DNA from: Amycolatopsis taiwanensis DSM 45107
GTDB taxonomy: Bacteria > Actinomycetota > Actinomycetes > Mycobacteriales > Pseudonocardiaceae
Direction: 5' to 3'
DNA: 64,000 bases
Assembly: GCF_000519205.1 (NCBI RefSeq)
Contig: NZ_JAFB01000005.1
Span: 163,724 to 227,723, forward strand
A program made the translations under genes and the position numbers. The notes below the pieces were generated by a model. That model was not told the DNA's origin. It was given only the letters and a program-made list of their open reading frames with translations, and ran no database searches. Below are positions 58,907 through 64,000 of this stretch, one piece after another. Position 1 is the stretch's first letter; every line of letters starts with the position of its first letter.

Positions 58907-61195
58907 GTGACGGAAACGCAGGTCATCGACACGACGGCGCGTGCCGCGGACACCCCCGACGTGCCGCAGCCCTACCGCGAACTCGGGCTCGCCGAGGACG
59001 AGTACGCCCGCATCCGGGAGATCCTGGGCCGCCGGCCGACCGACGCCGAACTGGCCATGTACTCGGTGATGTGGAGCGAGCACTGCTCGTACAAGTCATC
59101 GAAGAAGCACCTGCGCTACTTCGGCGAGACGACCACGCCCGAGATGAAGGCCAAGATGCTGGCCGGGATCGGGGAGAACGCCGGCGTCGTCGACATCGGC
59201 GACGGCTGGGCGGTCACGTTCAAGGTGGAGAGCCACAACCACCCGTCATATGTGGAGCCCTACCAGGGTGCGGCGACCGGGGTCGGCGGCATCGTGCGGG
59301 ACATCCTGGCCATGGGCGCGCGGCCGCTCGCGGTCGCCGACGCGCTGCGGTTCGGTCCGGCGGACGCGCCCGACACCCGGCGGGTGCTGCCCGGCGTCGT
59401 CGCCGGGGTGGCCGGATACGGCAACTGCCTCGGCCTGCCCAACGTCGGTGGCGAGGTCGTATTCGACCCGAGCTATGCGGGAAACCCGCTGGTCAACGCG
59501 ATGTGCGTGGGCGCGATGCGGACCGAGGACCTGCACCTGGCATTCGCCTCGGGGGCCGGCAACAAGATCATCCTGTTCGGCGCGCGGACCGGGCTGGACG
59601 GCATCGGTGGGGTGTCCGTGCTGGCCAGCGACACATTCTCCGGTGACGAATCCGCCGGTGGGCGCAAGAAGCTGCCCAGCGTGCAGGTGGGCGACCCGTT
59701 CACCGAGAAGGTGCTCATCGAGTGCTGCCTGGAGCTGTTCGGGAAGAAGCTCGTCGTCGGCATCCAGGACCTCGGCGGCGCCGGATTGTCCTGCGCGACG
59801 TCGGAGCTCGCCGCGGCGGGTGACGGCGGCATGCACATCGAACTCGACCAGGTTCCGTTGCGCGCCACCGGAATGAACCCGGCGGAGATCCTCTCCAGCG
59901 AGTCGCAGGAGCGGATGTGCGCCGTGGTCGAGCCGTCCAATGTGGACGAGTTCATGCGCGTGTGCGAGAAGTGGGACGTGCTCGCCACGGTGATCGGCGA
60001 GGTCACCGAAGGCGACCATCTGGTCATCAGCTGGCACGGGGAGACGGTGGTCGACGTGCCGCCGCGCACCGTCGCGCACCAGGGCCCGGTCTACGACCGT
60101 CCGATCACCCGGCCGTCCAACCAGGACACCGTGCAACAGGACACCCCGGACCGGCTGCCCCGGCCCGCCACACTCGAGCAGCTACGGGAGACGCTGCTGC
60201 GCGTGATCTCCTCGCCCAACCAGGCGTCCAAGGAGTGGGTCACCGAGCAGTACGACCGGTACGTGCGGGGCAACACCGTGCTCGCGCAGCCCGCGGATGC
60301 GGGGCTGATCCGGATCGACGAGGAAACCGGCCGGGGCGTGGCGGTGTCGACCGACTGCAACGCGCGGTTCGTCTACCTCGACCCGTATCTGGGCACCCAG
60401 CTCGCGCTCGCCGAGTCCTACCGGAACGTGGCGACCACCGGCGCGATGCCGCTGGCGGTCACCAACTGCCTGAACTTCGGCGCGCCCACCGACCCCGGCG
60501 TGATGTGGCAGTTCGAGCAGGCCGTGCACGGCCTCGCCGACGGTTGCGCGCAGCTCGGCATCCCGGTGACCGGCGGCAACGTGAGCTTCTTCAACCAGAC
60601 CGGCGAAACCGCGATCCTGCCCACGCCGGTGGTCGGCGTGCTCGGCGTGATCGACGATGTGCGGCGGCGGATTCTGCCGGGCATCGGCGCCGAAGCCGGA
60701 GAAACCCTGCTGCTGCTCGGCGAAACGCACGACGAGTTGGGCGGTTCGGCCTGGGCGCAGGTGATGCACGGGCATCTCGGCGGACTGCCGCCGAAGGTGG
60801 ACCTGGCGCGCGAACGGTTGCTCGCCGAGATCCTGGTCGCCGGCTCGCGGGACGGCATGATCTCGGCCGCGCACGACCTGTCCGACGGTGGTCTCGCCCA
60901 GACGCTGGTGGAAACGGTGCTGACCGGCCAGTGCGGTGCGCGGATCGTGCTGGACCCCGACGCCGATGAGTTCGTGCAGCTGTTCTCCGAATCGTCGGGC
61001 CGGGTGCTGGTCGCCGTGCCGCGGACGGAGGAACTGCGGTTCACCGAGATGTGCGACGCCCGTGGCCTGCCGTGGCGCCGGACCGGCGTGGTCGACCCGG
61101 AGTCGGACGCACTGGAAATCCAGGACGTGGCGACGTTCTCCCTGGACGAGCTGCGCGCGGCTTGGGAAGGCACGCTACCGGCCCTGTTCGGCTGA
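58907..61195 (+). CDS. purL: Phosphoribosylformylglycinamidine synthase subunit PurL
   Basis: A 762-residue small-type PurL that makes FGAM from FGAR with ATP and ammonia delivered by PurQ through PurS. The opening [72 protein letters not shown] and [14 protein letters not shown] are the AIR-synthase-like repeats and ATP sites. GTG 58907 appears leaderless. purS and purQ are 3.7 kb upstream, on the other side of the ABC exporter. Confidence 0.97.
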   Translation: MTETQVIDTTARAADTPDVPQPYRELGLAEDEYARIREILGRRPTDAELAMYSVMWSEHCSYKSSKKHLRYFGETTTPEMKAKMLAGIGENAGVVDIGDGWAVTFKVESHNHPSYVEPYQGAATGVGGIVRDILAMGARPLAVADALRFGPADAPDTRRVLPGVVAGVAGYGNCLGLPNVGGEVVFDPSYAGNPLVNAMCVGAMRTEDLHLAFASGAGNKIILFGARTGLDGIGGVSVLASDTFSGDESAGGRKKLPSVQVGDPFTEKVLIECCLELFGKKLVVGIQDLGGAGLSCATSELAAAGDGGMHIELDQVPLRATGMNPAEILSSESQERMCAVVEPSNVDEFMRVCEKWDVLATVIGEVTEGDHLVISWHGETVVDVPPRTVAHQGPVYDRPITRPSNQDTVQQDTPDRLPRPATLEQLRETLLRVISSPNQASKEWVTEQYDRYVRGNTVLAQPADAGLIRIDEETGRGVAVSTDCNARFVYLDPYLGTQLALAESYRNVATTGAMPLAVTNCLNFGAPTDPGVMWQFEQAVHGLADGCAQLGIPVTGGNVSFFNQTGETAILPTPVVGVLGVIDDVRRRILPGIGAEAGETLLLLGETHDELGGSAWAQVMHGHLGGLPPKVDLARERLLAEILVAGSRDGMISAAHDLSDGGLAQTLVETVLTGQCGARIVLDPDADEFVQLFSESSGRVLVAVPRTEELRFTEMCDARGLPWRRTGVVDPESDALEIQDVATFSLDELRAAWEGTLPALFG

Positions 61196-61219
61196 GCCAG
61201 CCATGATGCGTTGATGGCG

Positions 61220-61234
61220 ATGATGGGGCATCAT
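61220..61234. promoter_or_regulatory. Inverted repeat before the antitoxin gene
   Basis: ATGATG GGG CATCAT, with more ATGATG/CATCATG copies on both sides (61203-61242), lies directly before the antitoxin start. Ribbon-helix-helix antitoxins typically bind such short inverted repeats to repress their own operon. Confidence 0.5.
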
Positions 61235-61240
61235 GACATC

Positions 61241-61456
61241 ATGCGCACCACGCTGGATATCGATGACGGCGTACTTGCCGCCGCCCGAGCCATCGCTGAG
61301 GCCGAAAAACGGTCGATCGGCTCGGTGATCTCCGATCTCGCCCGCCGCGGGCTCGTGCCGGATCAGCGCGGCGGGAAGTCCTTTCCGACCTTCGACGTCC
61401 CCGAAGACGCGGCGCCGATCACCCCTGAACTGGTCAGCCGCGCGCTCGACGAGTAG
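61241..61456 (+). CDS. Ribbon-helix-helix antitoxin of a VapBC-type pair
   Basis: A 71-residue protein: MRTTLDIDDGVLAAARAIAEAEKRSIGSVISDLARRGL is a ribbon-helix-helix DNA-binding fold, and the acidic tail PTFDVPEDAAPITPELVSRALDE would wrap the toxin. It should neutralise the PIN toxin encoded two bases later and repress the operon. ATG 61241 is chosen over ATG 61211 because the RHH strand begins there; upstream ATGs lie in the operator. Confidence 0.88.
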   Translation: MRTTLDIDDGVLAAARAIAEAEKRSIGSVISDLARRGLVPDQRGGKSFPTFDVPEDAAPITPELVSRALDE

Positions 61457-61458
61457 CC

Positions 61459-61896
61459 GTGTCCGTTTCTCTACTTGACGTCAACGTCCTCATCGCACTG
61501 GCCTGGCCGAATCATGTTCACCATCACGCTGCCCGCCGATGGTTCGAGGCCACAAGTGGTGAAGGGTGGGCGACCACGCCAGTGACCGAGCTTGGCTTCG
61601 TCCGAGTGTCGTCGAACCGGAAGGTGATTCCCACCGCGGCCACGCCAGGCACTGCCCTGGAGGTGCTCCGCGCACTCTGTGACCTCCCGGGGCACGAGTT
61701 CTGGCCGGACGAAACCCGTCTTGCCCAGCCACCGTTCGCGCTCGATCGGATTGGCAGTTACAAGCAGGTCACCAACGTCCATCTCAGCGCTTTGGCGGCG
61801 AAACAGCGGGGACGGTTGGTGACCTTCGACCGAGGCATCCAAAACGGGCTGCACCCAGGCGACCAGGGTCTGGTCCTAGTGCTCCCCGTAACCTGA
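61459..61896 (+). CDS. PIN-domain toxin (VapC)
   Basis: A 145-residue PIN nuclease, expected to cleave RNA. The acidic active site is present: SLLDVNVLIALAWP (Asp), TPVTELGFVRV (Glu), VTNVHLSALAAKQRGRLVTFDRGI (Asp near the end; the third-position acid is N/H in this group). The FVR-x-x motif and HAAARRWF are typical of the mycobacterial-type VapC. GTG 61459 lies two bases after the antitoxin stop. Complete and probably functional, unlike the remnant at 29863. Confidence 0.9.
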   Translation: MSVSLLDVNVLIALAWPNHVHHHAARRWFEATSGEGWATTPVTELGFVRVSSNRKVIPTAATPGTALEVLRALCDLPGHEFWPDETRLAQPPFALDRIGSYKQVTNVHLSALAAKQRGRLVTFDRGIQNGLHPGDQGLVLVLPVT

Positions 61897-61922
61897 TCAG
61901 CCACGATGCTGCGCGCGGGTGG

Positions 61923-63056
61923 TCAGGAACGCGGGTCGGTGATGCGGGCGCTGCCATCGGGGAGCGGTGACAGCGTCCAGAAGGGCGGCAGCTTGACCAG
62001 GTCGGGAACGAGGCCGGGATCGACCAGGGTGTTGTAGAGCGAGACCGGGTCCGGCCGGCCGCTCATCCGCAGATCGGCATACCCGGCGAACCGGGCGCGG
62101 TCCAGGTCGAGCGAGGAACCGAAGGACGCATCACGCAGAATCGCCTCGTCGGCGAAGATCGCTTTCCGGAAGTTCGATTCACCACGGAAAGCGGTGTCGG
62201 TGAAGTAGACCGGGAAACCGAATTCGGTGCGATGGAACCAGGCGCGGTCGTGGAAGGTCGCGCCCTGGCAGTGAAAGTGGCCCCGCAACCTGCCCTGGCC
62301 GAAGGTGGCGTCGGTGAACCAAGCCGGGCCGGTGATCTCGCAACGGTTGAAGTTCGTCCGGCTGAGCAGCGTCGCACGACGCAGGCTGAGCTCACCGATC
62401 TTGCGACCGGAGAGATCGAAGTACTCCAAGGACGCGCCGGTCAGATCGAGATCGAAGCTCGCTTGCTCGGAACCCGCCGGCGGCAGCAGGTCGACGATCA
62501 GCCGTTGCGCGGTCAGCCGGACCTGGAGCTCACGCTCGGCGCCGAGGTCGCGTTCGACGCCGAGGCCGGATTCGTCGCCGAGATTGTGTTCCTTGCCGAG
62601 GTTGGGATTCTCGAACGGCCGGCGTAAATAGGAGCACAGCACGTCGAGGACGGTTTGGCTGTAGTCGGCCCGGTCGCGCGCCAGCGCTGCGAGGGCGTGC
62701 AGGGCACCGACGCGAACCTGGTCGGCGTCGTGGCCCAGCAGTTCGACGGACCTGGCGAAGCGCTCGTCGGTGACCCGCTCCCGGTCACGTTCGGCACGCA
62801 GCAGTTCGAGTTCGTGGCGTTCCCGCTCGACCCGCTGGCGGCCCTCCTCGACCTGGCGTCGCCGGTCGTTGAGCCAAAGCGCATAGAGCGCGACCACCGC
62901 GCCGGCGGCGAGCCCACCGGTCCGCAGTGCGTCGGCCCGGGTGGTCGCCGGGTCGGTCAGCAGCCATCCACTCACCGCCACCAGCAGCACCACGGACAGG
63001 GCGAAGGTGAGCACCAGAGGCGACGGCCCTCGCGGTGTTTTCCCGCGCTCACGCAT
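61923..63056 (-). CDS. Membrane-anchored pentapeptide-repeat protein
   Basis: A 377-residue protein with two N-terminal membrane segments (VLTFALSVVLLVAVSGWLL and TGGLAAGAVVALYALWL), a charged coiled-coil (RRQVEEGRQRVERERHELELLRAERDRE), a helical HEAT-like patch (VRVGALHALAALARD) and a C-terminal pentapeptide-repeat beta-helix (LDLTGASLEYFDLSG, LSLRRATLLSRTNF, FRKAIFADEAILRDASFG). Such proteins are widespread in actinobacteria and of unknown role. ATG 63056 is preferred: TAGGGT lies eight bases upstream; the open frame to 63188 has no start signals. A short GLG..ER-type repeat precedes the beta-helix. Confidence 0.85.
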   Translation of the reverse strand: MRERGKTPRGPSPLVLTFALSVVLLVAVSGWLLTDPATTRADALRTGGLAAGAVVALYALWLNDRRRQVEEGRQRVERERHELELLRAERDRERVTDERFARSVELLGHDADQVRVGALHALAALARDRADYSQTVLDVLCSYLRRPFENPNLGKEHNLGDESGLGVERDLGAERELQVRLTAQRLIVDLLPPAGSEQASFDLDLTGASLEYFDLSGRKIGELSLRRATLLSRTNFNRCEITGPAWFTDATFGQGRLRGHFHCQGATFHDRAWFHRTEFGFPVYFTDTAFRGESNFRKAIFADEAILRDASFGSSLDLDRARFAGYADLRMSGRPDPVSLYNTLVDPGLVPDLVKLPPFWTLSPLPDGSARITDPRS

Positions 63057-63155
63057 GAACCGGCACCCTAACCGAGACTGCACCGCAGCGACGACGACGC
63101 TCGGCTCCGCCGACCGCGCCGATGCGCAGTGCGCCTTTCCCGTGGCGGCAACAGT

Positions 63156-63189
63156 CATGCGGCCGAGGCGCGCTGGCCTCGGCCGCATG
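63156..63189 (-). terminator. Hairpin after the gene at 63214
   Basis: CATGCGGCCGAGG pairs perfectly with CCTCGGCCGCATG (13 bp) around an eight-base loop. Located 25 bases after the stop of the minus-strand gene entering from the right. Confidence 0.8.
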
Positions 63190-63213
63190 CTTTGCGATCA
63201 CCAGGAGGAGTGG

Positions 63214-64000
63214 TCAGAAGGCGGAGAACAGGTCCACGCAGGCGCCACCGCCGGGCGCGTCGTCCGTGCCGATGGAACCGTAGGTGATCTGCTCACCCCC
63301 GACCGTGCCCTTGAGCGAGCCGAGGCTGAAGTTGCCGGTGCCGGACAGCTCATCGATGGTCAGGTTGGTTCCGGACACCGCGGCCTCGGCGATGTCGGAT
63401 TCGTAGTGACTCTGGTCGGCCGAGCACACCAGGTTCAGCGCACCAGACTTGTCCCCGCTGTTGATCTTGTCGAGGAAGGCCTGCGCGGTCGCGCGGTAGC
63501 CACTGTCACTGGACCCAGAGCTGGAGCTGGAGCTGGAGCTGCTCGACCGCGACCGGGAGGAGCTGGTCGAAGTGGACGTCGAGGAGGTGGTGCCTCCGTC
63601 GTTCACGTCGCCGTTGTCCTTCCAGCACCAATTGCCGTTCTGCTTCTCCATCAGCACGGTGCCATCACCGGACTTGCTGTCGATGGTCACCGAGATCTTC
63701 GCGGTGGCCTGGTTGCCGTTCTCGGTGACCCCGTTCAACTTCATGTCTTTGATGCGGCTGACGTTGGTGATGGCAGCCAGCACGTCCTCGCTCGCGTTCT
63801 GACACTTCAGTGTGTTCAGCTTCGCCGCGTCGTGCGCGTTGATGCCGTCCACGACCTGCTGCGCGACGCTCTTCGGGTCGGACGACTTGCTCAGGAAGAA
63901 GCCCGGGAGCCAGAATCCGGTGATGCCGAGCGCGGCGAGGATCACCACGAGGCCGACGCTCAGCCCGATCCACAACCCCTTCTTGCTGCCACCACCGGGT
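63214..64000 (-). CDS. Membrane-anchored protein with serine-rich linker, 5' end outside the window
   Basis: The visible 262 residues start inside a Gly/Lys-rich cytoplasmic lead (PGGGSKKG), then one membrane segment (LWIGLSVGLVVILAALGITGFWL), an alpha/beta domain (PKSVAQQVVDGINAHDAAKLNTLKCQ, typical of DUF4878-like/NTF2-like lipoprotein domains), a 30-residue serine/threonine/arginine linker, and a second domain (RATAQAFLDKINSGDKSGALNLVCSADQ ... ACVDLFSAF). The two domains are repeats of the same fold (both start with a VDxIN/LDKIN helix). The start codon lies beyond 64000. Function unknown; outside-facing by topology. Confidence 0.75.
   Translation of the reverse strand, partial: PGGGSKKGLWIGLSVGLVVILAALGITGFWLPGFFLSKSSDPKSVAQQVVDGINAHDAAKLNTLKCQNASEDVLAAITNVSRIKDMKLNGVTENGNQATAKISVTIDSKSGDGTVLMEKQNGNWCWKDNGDVNDGGTTSSTSTSTSSSRSRSSSSSSSSSSGSSDSGYRATAQAFLDKINSGDKSGALNLVCSADQSHYESDIAEAAVSGTNLTIDELSGTGNFSLGSLKGTVGGEQITYGSIGTDDAPGGGACVDLFSAF

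Overview
The window is high-GC actinobacterial DNA, most likely from a Pseudonocardiaceae relative such as Amycolatopsis. The evidence is the GC-rich codon use, frequent GTG starts, F420-dependent oxidoreductases, type VII secretion (ESX) accessory genes, SigE-type sigma factors, a DasR-like site before nagA, and pyrE/spoU/GH76/dedA/fba/DUF3151/purA and purD/purB/purSQ/purL in roughly the grouping I recall from mycobacteria. No rRNA, tRNA, CRISPR array, transposase or integrase was recognised.

Layout. 1-4.4 kb: end of pyrE, a DUF2784 membrane protein, a SpoU methyltransferase, a secreted alpha/beta hydrolase and a GH76 protein. 4.4-12.5 kb: a sugar-use locus. A LacI regulator and a two-subunit transketolase lie on the minus strand; divergent from them are an FrcBCA-like ABC importer, a PfkB kinase, an FrcK-like kinase and a short-chain dehydrogenase. 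A perfect 26-bp palindrome sits between the two arms. 12.6-28.6 kb: LtrA, VOC and DedA proteins, a MarR / MFS / YceI operon joined by a shared accessory domain, two F420-type enzymes, an FAD oxidoreductase, nagA, a sigma factor, an SDR and an aldo/keto reductase. 28.7-38 kb: fba, a damaged PIN gene, DUF3151, a secreted HNH nuclease, purA, an amino-acid permease, a DHA2 exporter and a GDPD. 38.2-46 kb: purD and then an ESX accessory cluster that ends in a WXG100-SLT protein split by an intein. 46-64 kb: an aminotransferase, HAD, threonine aldolase, a sigma factor with a membrane partner, TetR, purB, purSQ, a heterodimeric ABC exporter, purL, a VapBC pair and a pentapeptide-repeat protein.

The parts most worth following up are: (1) the phage-type intein inside the lytic transglycosylase domain of an ESX-locus protein; (2) a family of unannotated mini-ORFs or dispersed elements (10101, 27531, 40592, 42351, 51119) lying between genes, most with ATGA/GTGA overlaps and each providing the next gene's Shine-Dalgarno; (3) an ABC exporter whose two ATPase domains have lost complementary motifs, leaving one intact composite site; (4) an MFS pump with three C-terminal carboxypeptidase-regulatory-like domains, next to a YceI protein that starts with a fourth; (5) several families of 20-22-bp and ~57-bp tandem repeats at gene ends; and (6) a recurring leaderless-promoter geometry (TANNNT, six bases, start codon), mostly at purine and housekeeping genes.
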